A stretch of 64,000 bases of DNA from Elusimicrobiota bacterium (GCA_003151975.1 PLZD01000003.1:43600-107599); one strand, 5' to 3'. Counted from the first letter of the stretch, positions 55,001 to 61,876 are shown. Notes: generated from the letters alone by a model not told the origin. Numbers and translations: made by a program.

Positions 55001-55679
55001 TGTCCCACTTCGAATCGATCGCGCGGTCCCAAACCCACCAGGTGTAGGCCATCGCGTACATGGCTGCCTTATGAACGATCCCGACGTCGGCGGGCTTGGG
55101 CCGTTGGTTCTGAGGCGGCTGATCCGCGCTTCCGTTATTCGATCCGCCCTTCGACTTGCCGAAGAGCTTCGCGAACGGGCAGCCGCCGGTCGAGCAGGTC
55201 TCTTCCTTGCCCGCGACATCGGTCGCGGCCGTCGCGGAAAGATGGGAGCCGGTGTAGGCGTTATTGAGAGAGGTTTCCTGCGCTACGGCCTCGGGCTTGG
55301 CCTCGGGAGATACGGCCGTCGCGAGATTCTCGGCGCCGCCGATGACGGTGATCGGTTGGGGTTGAGCTTCTTGCGCTTGCGGCGAGGAAAGCTCGGGGGT
55401 GATCGCCGAGGCCTCGGGAACGACGGCCCCGGGCAGCTGCGCGGCGCCCGGTATCTGCACGGACGGCGCAAGCTCGGTCGTCTTGAGCGCGTTGACGTCG
55501 AGACCGGCGGGCGTATTGATGACCGGCAGAACGCGGATGGGACCGGCGCCGCCTTCACCGACCGTATTGGCCGCCAGCGCCTCATAAGGCAGCAATCCGG
55601 GCGCTAGAACGATGATGGAGAGAGAAAGGCCCGAGGCTAAAATCTTCTTCAGCGGCTTGGAGAAAATGTTGTCGTTCAT
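52023..55679 (-). CDS. exported fusion: fatty-acid alpha-dioxygenase plus caleosin/peroxygenase-like domain
   Basis: 1218 residues in four parts. (1) Signal/anchor ~1-37 and Ala/Pro/Glu-rich linker to ~195, with a CSTGGCPF cluster (Cys162, Cys167). (2) ~200-830: heme peroxidase-fold domain closest to plant alpha-dioxygenases. It has LHDWFNH (distal His352), SPWDKSSLYGSSAE, ARLRIAAVNARNHTVPWT (His517), ANWYGLLGK-like ADWYGFLGKRFK, TEEFVDVYRMHQL with Tyr600 and proximal His603, and ARLKNDRF (Arg779). (3) ~860-975: about four hydrophobic helices. (4) ~1005-1212: caleosin-like: ATFKGSYKALRASG, FVPNMIDAHSYANTRTY (His1089 at the heme-His position), FDRMFREFGG, MTAYDFARMREANQWRD, ISRERLLEFYQG. The EF-hand loop looks degenerate and the first heme His is not seen. 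TATCGT lies 7 nt before the ATG. Confidence 0.88.
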   Translation of the reverse strand: MNDNIFSKPLKKILASGLSLSIIVLAPGLLPYEALAANTVGEGGAGPIRVLPVINTPAGLDVNALKTTELAPSVQIPGAAQLPGAVVPEASAITPELSSPQAQEAQPQPITVIGGAENLATAVSPEAKPEAVAQETSLNNAYTGSHLSATAATDVAGKEETCSTGGCPFAKLFGKSKGGSNNGSADQPPQNQRPKPADVGIVHKAAMYAMAYTWWVWDRAIDSKWDKMPPTLAAIYLYFNEQYLRLHLWDAGAEPSTDKKVAGPATESQKKYRTADGSYFDLKDPDMAKAGSRFNQVRKPDGPPNPNFDKMDPNPFVISEKLQQRAHDAQGNPIIKEIPANYWFMQIQDQLHDWFNHEQRPLTDHPVSFTVPKGHPLKPEGGTVILNRTKIDDSVPADYQGAAIHRNAETSPWDKSSLYGSSAETQAKVRSFTGGHLKIGADGYLGDDPAKPGVPQTGFNNNMSVELSVHNNVWAHEHNFVADAINQEYKARGIQLSDEELFQKARLRIAAVNARNHTVPWTQWLFAGSKIGQNIMWADWYGFLGKRFKLSYMRFTDRHPKLAKFTDPLIRTELLFGIPGTDTTHYGKHYNFTEEFVDVYRMHQLIRDTLAVNHLTPNADGTVEISVIDSVKLRDRVGVHTQEILRSHSLEDWGLTMGREKVGELTINNVPDDLRNLTAQDGAKDGHKVDLGAIDIIRTRERLESSTYTKFTIRLGEKPPRTFEELTGGNKEAADKLREVYKKVEDVDMQIGILAERKPVGYALGNRQFKVFVLSAPARLKNDRFLSSEYNAKTYDQSGIDYNETNSFANIVARVMPGLKALDIEAMANPYMPYLEQGWLPKALADDSLAAQGKAAKSAAWSWGLAGAGIAGLALAGALSALPISATALALILGGTALERLTSSRELMSFSPSLSETKQLKIDADRGALFGKASAAVSLITTLGMAYALFAAAPIAAVALGIAGLIAAHSMSKNVAAMDAAVALQAVEIKARLRKDAPKIDPATLPGDNAIAKRYWFLLGDKNNPVATFKGSYKALRASGISVYGAFKLALLAHIVFPPKTQKFMTAEEKARWPVGRFDIFVPNMIDAHSYANTRTYMSREDAAALGLKPGDVNMVEFDRMFREFGGLRGYMTAYDFARMREANQWRDKTEGRGTVLQRIIGRWQAGRRAGDVLNVFADRVVWEDGLPGGRVPAISRERLLEFYQGVSQAELDRENEK

Positions 55680-55811
55680 GGTATAAACGATAACATGACT
55701 CGCGGCCTTCCTTTAAGAGGCATTGGACCCACCGGCCCGTCAGAAGATGGCCTAGAAGCCCTAGGACCTCGGGAACCGATATTCGGGGATTTTCCTAGAC
55801 GGATTTTTTCG

Positions 55812-55817
55812 TATAAT
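55812..55817 (+). promoter_or_regulatory. -10 hexamer upstream of greA
   Basis: TATAAT with a weak -35 (TTTTCC-like) 16-17 nt upstream; unlike most first genes here it leaves a leader of about 40 nt. The rest of the 180-bp gap holds short inverted sequences such as CCTAG/CTAGG. Confidence 0.4.
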
Positions 55818-55860
55818 AACCCCCGTCGGATTCCGAAGCGAAACAATGGAGACCACCGCC

Positions 55861-56331
55861 ATGGGCGACACTTTTTTGACCAGAGCCGGCTACGAGAAGC
55901 TCATCAAGGATCTCGAGCCGCTTAAGAAAATGAAGAACCAGCTTTCGCAGGACATCTCCGAGGCGCGCGAGAAGGGCGACCTCAAGGAAAACGCCGAGTA
56001 CCACAGCGCCAAGGAGAAGCTCGGCGAGGTCATGGGCCGCATCGCCAAGATCAACGACAAGCTCCAGAGCGCCAAGCTCATCGACGACATCAAGGTCCCC
56101 AACGGCGTCGTTTCGATCGGCGGCTCGGTCACCGTCAAGGACGAGGACGGCGACGAAATGACCTATATCCTCGTCGGCGAAGACGAGTCGGACCCGACCG
56201 GGGGCAAGATCTCCGTCTACTCGCCGCTGGCGCAAGGCTTGCTCGGCAAGAAGCAGGGCGAGAAGGTCACCGTCGACCTGCCCGCCGGTCCCCGAGAGTT
56301 CAAGGTCGTCAAAGCCGGGCCTCTCTCTTAA
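55861..56331 (+). CDS. greA: transcription elongation factor GreA
   Basis: 156 residues. Rescues backtracked RNA polymerase by stimulating RNA cleavage. The N-terminal coiled coil has TRAGYEKLIKDLEPLKK, ISEAREKGDLKENAEYHSAKEK with the acidic tip residues, and the C-terminal FKBP-like domain ends with VGEDESDPTGGKISVYSPLAQGLLGKKQG. ATG 55861 is preferred (GGAG 9 nt upstream); an in-frame ATG at 55846 would add 5 residues. queG starts 1 nt after the stop. Confidence 0.95.
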   Translation: MGDTFLTRAGYEKLIKDLEPLKKMKNQLSQDISEAREKGDLKENAEYHSAKEKLGEVMGRIAKINDKLQSAKLIDDIKVPNGVVSIGGSVTVKDEDGDEMTYILVGEDESDPTGGKISVYSPLAQGLLGKKQGEKVTVDLPAGPREFKVVKAGPLS

Positions 56332-56332
56332 G

Positions 56333-57352
56333 TTGCTGGCCGACGAGCTCAAGGCCAAGGCGCGCGAGCTCGGCGCCGACCTCGTCGGCATCGCCGCGGC
56401 CGAGCCCCTCAAGGAAGCCTCGGCTTACCGCGACTGGATTGCGGCCGGCATGCACGGCTCGATGGGCTACATGGCCGAGCACGCCGAAAGCCGCGACGAC
56501 ATCAAGTCCTGGTACGCCGAAGCCAAATCGGTCCTGCTCCTTGGTTGGTCGTACGCGGGCCCCGACTCCGACCCGCCGACCGGCGGCAAAGGCAAGATCG
56601 CGCGGTACGCGCGCGTGGCCGATTACCACGCGCCGCTGCGCGCCAAGCTCAAGGAAATCGTCGCTTGGCTCAAAGAACGCGAGCCGTCCTCGCACGCCGT
56701 CGTCTTCACCGACACGAGCCCGCTCTTAGAGCGGCTCTACGCGCGGCTTGCGGGCCTGGGTTGGGTGGGCAAGAATACGATGTTGATCTCGCCGAAGCTC
56801 GGCTCGTATTTCCTGCTCGGCGGCATCGCGATGAATATTGAGTTGTCGCCGGACGCGCCGGTGACCGACCACTGCGGCACCTGCACGCGCTGCCTCGACG
56901 CTTGCCCGACCGACGCCTTCCCGCGCGAGCGCGTGCTCGACGCGAGCCGCTGCGTCGCCTACTTCAACATCGAGCACCGGACCGACATCCCGGACGAATT
57001 TAAAGAAGGCGTCGGCGACTGGGTCATGGGCTGCGATATCTGCCAGGAAGTCTGTCCTTGGAACCGGTTCGCCAAGCCTGGCCGAACTCTCCCATCCGCG
57101 GTACCGGCGGCTGTCCCCCTCGACGAGCTGCTCGATCTGACCTGGGGCCAGTTCAGAAACCGCTACGGCGGCACTCCGCTGTCGCGCGCGCGCAAGCGCA
57201 GCATCGAGCGCAACGCTTTGCTGGCGATGGGCAACTCGCGCGACCCGCGCTGGCGAGAAACGCTGGAGCGCTACGCGAAGCACTCGAACGCTCTCCTCGC
57301 CCGCCAGGCGCGCTGGAGCCTCGCGCGATTGCCCGCTTCGAAGCAAGATTGA
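56333..57352 (+). CDS. queG: epoxyqueuosine reductase
   Basis: 339 residues. Last step of queuosine synthesis in tRNA, a cobalamin and iron-sulfur enzyme. Two 4Fe-4S motifs: CGTCTRCLDACP (Cys181, 184, 187, 191) and CDICQEVCPW (Cys234, 237, 241), with Cys207. The GWVGKNTMLI and FTDTSPLLER segments fit the cobalamin and substrate sites. The C-terminal HEAT-like helices are present. TTG start at 56333, right after greA, so coupled. Confidence 0.95.
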   Translation: MLADELKAKARELGADLVGIAAAEPLKEASAYRDWIAAGMHGSMGYMAEHAESRDDIKSWYAEAKSVLLLGWSYAGPDSDPPTGGKGKIARYARVADYHAPLRAKLKEIVAWLKEREPSSHAVVFTDTSPLLERLYARLAGLGWVGKNTMLISPKLGSYFLLGGIAMNIELSPDAPVTDHCGTCTRCLDACPTDAFPRERVLDASRCVAYFNIEHRTDIPDEFKEGVGDWVMGCDICQEVCPWNRFAKPGRTLPSAVPAAVPLDELLDLTWGQFRNRYGGTPLSRARKRSIERNALLAMGNSRDPRWRETLERYAKHSNALLARQARWSLARLPASKQD

Positions 57353-57363
57353 TAGACTAGCGC

Positions 57364-58725
57364 ATGAGAGGGCTTTCCTGCGCGCTGTTTCTTCTTTCGT
57401 CCTTGCTCGCCAATGCCTCCGCGCGCGAGCCTGAGCAGCTCGACGACCTGCGCCCGCTGCTCCTCGCCCAAAGGCAGACCAACGAAGCGGTCCACGAGTC
57501 GCCCGAGCTCGTCCCCGCCCCGACCAAGGTCCCCGACGAGCTGCGCAAGCCTGAAAAGGCGCCGTGGATGGTCCGCTGGCTCGTGCACCCGAGGCCCGCC
57601 GGCATGTTCCTCAACCTGCCCGTCATCGCCGCCGACCCCAACCGCGGCATCACGGTGGGCGTTCTGCCCATCTGGGTCATCCCGAACAAGGTCACCGGCC
57701 GCATCGAGCAGATTCACGCGCCGTCCTTTACCTACAACAAGACCTTCAGCTTCATTCCGAGCTACCGCTACTACTACTATCCGTCCCCGGTCGAGAGCCT
57801 GGTCGTCCGCGGCTCGGCCTCGGTGCTGGCCGAGCACGAGGCCTTGCTCATGTACCAGAACCGCCGGCTCTTCGACACGCTCTACGACTTCTACTTCCGC
57901 GGCGAGTACAGCGTCGACGGCTCCAACCGCTTCTACGGCTTCGGCCCCGCGACGCCCAAAAGCGGCGAGTCCGTCTACACCGAGGACAACATCGGCTACG
58001 ACGTCGCCCTCGGCCATCCCATCGGCACCTCCGACCATCATTGGCGCACGCGATTTTCCGACCACTTCATGGGCGAGAAGTTCTACGCCGGGAAAATTCC
58101 GAACTTGCCGAGCATCACCGACGCGCACCCGGGCCTGGTCGCCGTGCACCGCCAGGAAGACAACGAGGTGCGCGCCGCCGTCGAGTACGACACGCGCGAC
58201 AGCATGGTGACCACTTCGAAGGGCGCGTACTTGAACGCCTTCGCGGGCAAGTCGCTCACCGGCTTTGCCAGCGCCTTCGACTACGAGCGCTACGGCTTCG
58301 ACGGCCGCTACATCCACCCCTGGCCCGGCGACGTCAAGACGGCCACGGCCGCGCAGTTCAAGTTCGAGCAGGTGCTGGGCCAAGCGCCGTTCTGGCTGCA
58401 GTCGCACCTGGGCGGCAAATACTCGATCCGCGCGTATGGAGACGACCGCTTCACCGACCGCGGCGTCATGTTCGCGCAAATCGAGCAGCGCATCATTTTC
58501 TATCAGAAGAAACTGTCAGGCGTTACAACAGACTTCGAGGTGGCCCCATTTGCCGGCGTCGGGGAAGTCTTCGACAACCCGACGGTGGCCCAGGCGCGCT
58601 ACGCGCGGCCCGTGGTCGGCACGGCGGTGCGCGCGATCGCGCGGCCGCAGGTGGTCGGCTCGCTCGACTTCGGAATCGGCCAGGAAGGCGTGGCGATCTT
58701 CATGGACATCAACTACTCGTTCTAG
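57364..58725 (+). CDS. Omp85-family outer-membrane barrel without POTRA domains
   Basis: 453 residues with a signal peptide (RGLSCALFLLSSLLANASA). A short Pro-rich linker is followed by ~16 amphipathic strands. The barrel has the Omp85 loop-6-like sequence IRAYGDDRFTDRG near residue 360 and ends in INYSF with a C-terminal Phe, a signal for the BAM machine. POTRA domains are absent, so this is probably a patatin-like-D1/TamA-barrel-type secretion or lipid pore. TAGACT lies 5 nt before the ATG with TTGCCC 18 nt further up. Confidence 0.8.
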   Translation: MRGLSCALFLLSSLLANASAREPEQLDDLRPLLLAQRQTNEAVHESPELVPAPTKVPDELRKPEKAPWMVRWLVHPRPAGMFLNLPVIAADPNRGITVGVLPIWVIPNKVTGRIEQIHAPSFTYNKTFSFIPSYRYYYYPSPVESLVVRGSASVLAEHEALLMYQNRRLFDTLYDFYFRGEYSVDGSNRFYGFGPATPKSGESVYTEDNIGYDVALGHPIGTSDHHWRTRFSDHFMGEKFYAGKIPNLPSITDAHPGLVAVHRQEDNEVRAAVEYDTRDSMVTTSKGAYLNAFAGKSLTGFASAFDYERYGFDGRYIHPWPGDVKTATAAQFKFEQVLGQAPFWLQSHLGGKYSIRAYGDDRFTDRGVMFAQIEQRIIFYQKKLSGVTTDFEVAPFAGVGEVFDNPTVAQARYARPVVGTAVRAIARPQVVGSLDFGIGQEGVAIFMDINYSF

Positions 58726-58763
58726 TCCGCGCCGAGCCCTCGGGCGCGGGGATTCAACCAAAG

Positions 58764-58805
58764 ATTGGCTACTTTTCTAGCCATATGGCTATAAAAATAG
58801 CCAAT
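58764..58805. repeat. 42-bp near-perfect inverted repeat
   Basis: Two 21-nt arms (58764-58784 and 58785-58805) match with only two mismatches and no loop. The centre TAGCCATATGGCTA is a perfect 14-bp palindrome and the outer ends are ATTGGCTA/TAGCCAAT. It lies between two convergent genes, so a bidirectional terminator is likely, but the perfect centre could also be a protein binding site. Confidence 0.7.
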
Positions 58806-58842
58806 GTTTGGCTCAGGCGATTAGCGCCGCGCGATCCGCGAT

Positions 58843-59790
58843 CTAACGCGCCGAGTCGAAGGTAACCGCCGCGCCCGAGTTGAGCTTGGCGACGAATTCG
58901 GGCAGCGCGCCCACTTGCGCGACGCGCGTCGCTCCGGGAGCCGGGATGTTCCCCGCCCAGGCCGAGACCTTCGTGACGTCCTCGCCGCGGCAGCCGTCGA
59001 TCGGGCAGACCTTGGAGACGCGGCAGTCTCCCTTCTGCTCGTAGTCCATCTCGCCGCGCACGAGGATGCCCTCGACCAAGCCCGACTTCGCGTTGAAAAC
59101 GGCGGAACCCGAATTGCCGCCGTAGGTGTCGGTGTTGGTGCGGAAGAAGCCGGGGTTCGACGCGTCGCGCACCGTGGCGCCGCCGGCGACCTTGGTCGGC
59201 AGGCCGGCGGGATGGCCGATCACGAAGACGGGATCGCCGTTATTGATGGCCGTTTTTGAAAGAGACAGCGGCTTGTGGCCCGTCACGGGACGGTCGAGCT
59301 TCGAGAGCGACCAGTCGGCGCCGGTGCCGTCCTGCAGCCGCCCCAGGAGCTTGGCGCAGGAGTAGACCTCGGACGCGGGCACGGATTCGGGTGTCCCGCC
59401 GTCGCCCTTGATTCCGAAGCCGAAGACGAAGCGCACGCTCGCGCACGACTCGTCGCTGGTCACGCAGTGCCCCGCCGACGCCATGATGTCGGGCGCCACG
59501 AGGAACCCCGAGCAGAACGCGCCGTTCTTCTGTTCGTAGAAGCGCTCTTCCTTACATAAGCCCATGTCGGCGCCGTAGGACGATACGGCGAGCTTCGCCG
59601 TCGCTCCGTCGAGCGTCACCTTGCTCGCTTCGAATAACGCCACGGTAGAGTCGGCCAGCGCCAGGACCTTCGTGTCCTTCACCTGGTACAAGTCGAGACG
59701 GTCGTCGTCGCCGTAGATCGTGTTCGGATCGATCTGGGCGCGAACGGAAGTCGCAAGGCACAGCAGGACGGCCAACAGGAGCTTGTTCAT
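58843..59790 (-). CDS. exported trypsin-like serine protease
   Basis: 315 residues with a signal peptide (MNKLLLAVLLCLATSVRA). Catalytic triad His108 (SAGHC), Asp159 (TGADWSL) and Ser227 (YGGNSGSA). Nine or so Cys suggest several disulfides, typical of periplasmic or secreted S1 proteases. ATG 59790 fits the signal peptide, with TTAAAT 6 nt upstream. It lies downstream of the pilin gene in the same direction. Confidence 0.9.
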   Translation of the reverse strand: MNKLLLAVLLCLATSVRAQIDPNTIYGDDDRLDLYQVKDTKVLALADSTVALFEASKVTLDGATAKLAVSSYGADMGLCKEERFYEQKNGAFCSGFLVAPDIMASAGHCVTSDESCASVRFVFGFGIKGDGGTPESVPASEVYSCAKLLGRLQDGTGADWSLSKLDRPVTGHKPLSLSKTAINNGDPVFVIGHPAGLPTKVAGGATVRDASNPGFFRTNTDTYGGNSGSAVFNAKSGLVEGILVRGEMDYEQKGDCRVSKVCPIDGCRGEDVTKVSAWAGNIPAPGATRVAQVGALPEFVAKLNSGAAVTFDSAR

Positions 59791-59791
59791 A

Positions 59792-59814
59792 GCCCGATTT
59801 AAACATGATCGGGC
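59792..59814 (-). terminator. hairpin between pilin and protease genes
   Basis: GCCCGAT, 9-nt loop, ATCGGGC. It overlaps the presumed -10 of the protease gene. Further inverted TAGGTC/GACCTA sequences at 59819-59858 reach the pilin stop codon. Confidence 0.35.
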
Positions 59815-59855
59815 CGTATAGGTCAATAGTCCTATTCGCGTCTAGGCCTAAAGAC

Positions 59856-60041
59856 CTAGCTGCCCAATTGGTTGACCGCGCCCATGATGAGCTGCTGAAT
59901 TTGCGCGAACATGCCGGGCATGAATTTTTTCATGGCCACGCCCGCCACGAGCACGACGCCCACGACGACGGTGAGCATCAGCAGGTATTCGACCGTATTC
60001 TGGCCGCGGCGGTCCTTAATAACGCCTAGCAGGTTTCTCAT
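59856..60041 (-). CDS. small Flp-type pilin-like protein
   Basis: 61 residues. Basic leader (MRNLLGVIKDRRG), then QNTVEYLLML with Glu18 five residues after Gly13, the hallmark of prepilin cleavage and assembly, followed by one hydrophobic helix. The C-terminus (KKFMPGMFAQIQQLIMG) is amphipathic. Size and pattern match Flp/Tad pilins. A strong ribosome binding site (GGAGGAGG) precedes the ATG. An ECF-type promoter at 60072-60100 is shared with the sigma gene. No Tad secretion genes are in the window. Confidence 0.85.
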   Translation of the reverse strand: MRNLLGVIKDRRGQNTVEYLLMLTVVVGVVLVAGVAMKKFMPGMFAQIQQLIMGAVNQLGS

Positions 60042-60071
60042 GAGGCCTCCTCCCCTTTTCGGGGCGCTCAA

Positions 60072-60100
60072 CAGACACGGCAGGCCCCTAAAAAGTTCTC
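60072..60100 (-). promoter_or_regulatory. ECF-type promoter of the pilin gene
   Basis: Minus strand GAGAAC (60100-60095), 16-nt spacer, GTGTCTG (60078-60072). The same 13 bases at identical spacing occur upstream of the ECF sigma gene (61741-61769). GAAC and TCTG/GTC boxes are typical of ECF sigma promoters. Confidence 0.72.
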
Positions 60101-60123
60101 GATAAATTGATAGGCTAGCCGCC

Positions 60124-60855
60124 GTGGAGCCCCGAGACAAGCGCGCGTTGGCCCAAGCGCTGGCCGTTCTAGCCGTTTACATGCTCGCTAGCAGTTGGCT
60201 CTCGCGCTTCATGGGCGTGCCGTACTATTTCAACTGGGACGCCTGGCTTGCGCGCTTCGCGGTGCGCTCCGTGTTCCTGCGCACGGCGGCCTTTGGCGCG
60301 TGCTTGCTCATCGCTTGGCGTTTGGGCGGGTTGAAGCGCTGGGGCTGGAACCTGGGCCGGCCCTGGCAAGCCCTCGCGCTCGCGGCGCTCGCGTCCGGCG
60401 CCTTCGCCTCGCTCTATTTCGCCCGCGAGAGCACGGCGGTCTTCACGCCGTTGCAGCTCGCGATCGGCGCGGCGTCGGCGATCCCCGTGGCGCTATTTGA
60501 AGAAGCGCTGTTCCGCGGGCTCATCTTCTTATCTCTGCGCCCAAGACTCGGCGCGTTCGGTGCGGCGATCGCGGCGTCTGCGATCTTCACTCTCTATCAC
60601 ACCGCCGCGACCAATTCATGGGCGATGATCTTCATGTTCGGCTTCATCGCCTGCGCCTGCCTCCACGCGGGGCTCGGGCTGCCCTGGCTCATGGTTCTGC
60701 ACGCCATGGTGGACGCGGTCTGGTTTCCTTCCGGCGGCGACGTCAGAACGCCGATCGTGCATCCGGTTCTGTATTGGGGAGCCTGCGCGGTCCTCTACGC
60801 GGGCTGCATGCGCGGCATTTCCCTCTTGCGGCGCAAAGCCGCGCTACTGCCCTAA
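60124..60855 (+). CDS. CPBP family intramembrane protease
   Basis: 243 residues with about seven membrane helices. Motif 1 is FEEALFRG (Glu126, Glu127, Arg131), motif 2 is FTLYH (His159), and motif 3 LHAMVD (His193). All CPBP/Rce1-type residues are present. Such proteases cut membrane proteins. It is divergent from the pilin gene and its 3' end overlaps the anti-sigma gene by 12 bp. The GTG start is 7 nt after TAGGCT. Candidate protease for the neighbouring anti-sigma factor (inference). Confidence 0.9.
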   Translation: MEPRDKRALAQALAVLAVYMLASSWLSRFMGVPYYFNWDAWLARFAVRSVFLRTAAFGACLLIAWRLGGLKRWGWNLGRPWQALALAALASGAFASLYFARESTAVFTPLQLAIGAASAIPVALFEEALFRGLIFLSLRPRLGAFGAAIAASAIFTLYHTAATNSWAMIFMFGFIACACLHAGLGLPWLMVLHAMVDAVWFPSGGDVRTPIVHPVLYWGACAVLYAGCMRGISLLRRKAALLP

Positions 60856-61212
60856 GTTATTTGCGGCGCCCGAGATCATTCCCTGGATCTGAGAGAAGAC
60901 GGCCGGAGCGAACTTCTTCGCCATCATTCCGCCGACGAGCATGGCCGCGATGAAAGCCGTGAAGGCCATGGCGTAATCCATGCCGCTCCAGCGAGAGGCG
61001 GCTTTCTTCTTCCCTGCCGCGTTCTGAACAGACGCGGGCGCCTTTTCGGAGCCGAACTGTTTGAAGTCGGTCGAGGCGGCCTTGAGGCGCTCGACATAGG
61101 CCGAGCACTCCTCGCAAAAGGACAGATGCCCCTGCACGGTTGCGCGCTCGTCGGCGAGGAGCTCGTCGTCCAAGAAAGCGGAGAGCTGCTCCTTGTCCAT
61201 TTTATGATCCAT
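60844..61212 (-). CDS. anti-sigma factor with zinc-finger head and pilin-like membrane tail
   Basis: 122 residues. The N-terminal ZAS domain has KEQLSAFLDDELLADE and the zinc motif GHLSFCEEC (His29, Cys33, Cys36), as in anti-sigma factors of ECF sigmas. A short linker leads to one membrane helix and a 45-residue C-terminus (78-122) that aligns without gaps to residues 17-61 of the pilin at 59856-60041. About 19 of 45 positions are identical, including KKFxPxxFxQIQ and the GAxNxLG end. Start could also be ATG 61200. It overlaps the sigma gene upstream. Confidence 0.9.
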   Translation of the reverse strand: MDHKMDKEQLSAFLDDELLADERATVQGHLSFCEECSAYVERLKAASTDFKQFGSEKAPASVQNAAGKKKAASRWSGMDYAMAFTAFIAAMLVGGMMAKKFAPAVFSQIQGMISGAANNLGQ

Positions 61213-61738
61213 GGGGCCTATCCATTTTAGAAAGTTCCTCCGCCAAAATGTCGCGCGCGCGAGCCAGCCGCGATTTGACCGTGCCAAGCGGAATATCGAG
61301 CGACTTTCTGATCTCCTCGTAGCTGCGGCCGTCGAGCTCGCGCAAGACGAGCACGGCGCGCTCCTCGGGCGAGAGCTTTTGCATCGCGCGCTCGATGCCC
61401 CGCTTCTTCTCGCGGGACTCGGCTTCGGCCTCGGGCGTCAGGTCCGGCCCGGGCACATCCTCGGGCTCGGTCGCGACTTGCTCTTCGTGGTTCTTCGAGA
61501 AGAATCTCAAGAAGCGCCACTTCGATTTCGCGCGGACCATGTTCTTCCAAGTGTTGACCGTGATGCGATAGAGCCAGGTTCCAGGGTCGGCCTCGCCGCG
61601 AAACGAAGACCAGGCCGAGACGGCCTTGATCAGCGATTCCTGGGCCAGGTCCTCGGCCTCCGCGCGGTTTTGCGTCAGCCGCAACGCGAGGTTGTAGACC
61701 ATGTCGCCGTATTGCCGGACGAGCTCTTCTTCGTTCAT
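61202..61738 (-). CDS. ECF-family RNA polymerase sigma factor
   Basis: 178 residues. Region 2 has YNLALRLTQNRAEAEDLAQE and PGTWLYRITVNTWKN; region 4 has LSPEERAVLVLRELDGRSYEEI and PLGTVKSRLARAR. Typical group 4 (RpoE-like) sigma without region 3. ATG 61738 is preferred; a GTG at 61747 lies within the promoter motif. The upstream GAGAAC-N16-GTGTCTG motif suggests it transcribes its own gene. The stop lies within the start region of the anti-sigma gene. Confidence 0.93.
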   Translation of the reverse strand: MNEEELVRQYGDMVYNLALRLTQNRAEAEDLAQESLIKAVSAWSSFRGEADPGTWLYRITVNTWKNMVRAKSKWRFLRFFSKNHEEQVATEPEDVPGPDLTPEAEAESREKKRGIERAMQKLSPEERAVLVLRELDGRSYEEIRKSLDIPLGTVKSRLARARDILAEELSKMDRPHGS

Positions 61739-61740
61739 CT

Positions 61741-61769
61741 CAGACACGCGGAGACCGGGTTTGGTTCTC
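61741..61769 (-). promoter_or_regulatory. ECF-type autoregulatory promoter of the sigma gene
   Basis: Minus strand GAGAAC (61769-61764), 16-nt spacer, GTGTCTG (61747-61741), directly followed by AG and the ATG. Identical in boxes and spacing to the motif upstream of the pilin gene (60072-60100). With the -10 so near the ATG the transcript would be leaderless or start just inside the gene. Confidence 0.68.
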
Positions 61770-61876
61770 GCGTGGGATCATCATAGCGTTTTTTTAAAAT
61801 GTCCCCCGGGCCTTTTGGCCCGCGGGGGTTCCCTTTCGGCTCAGGTAAAGCGCGGCACCGCGGTCTAAACTATGGC

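Noticed and set aside
52773..55607. 944-codon plus-strand frame opposite the alpha-dioxygenase fusion
   Set aside because: Composition is Arg/Ala/Val-rich shadow; the minus-strand protein has conserved catalytic motifs along the whole stretch.
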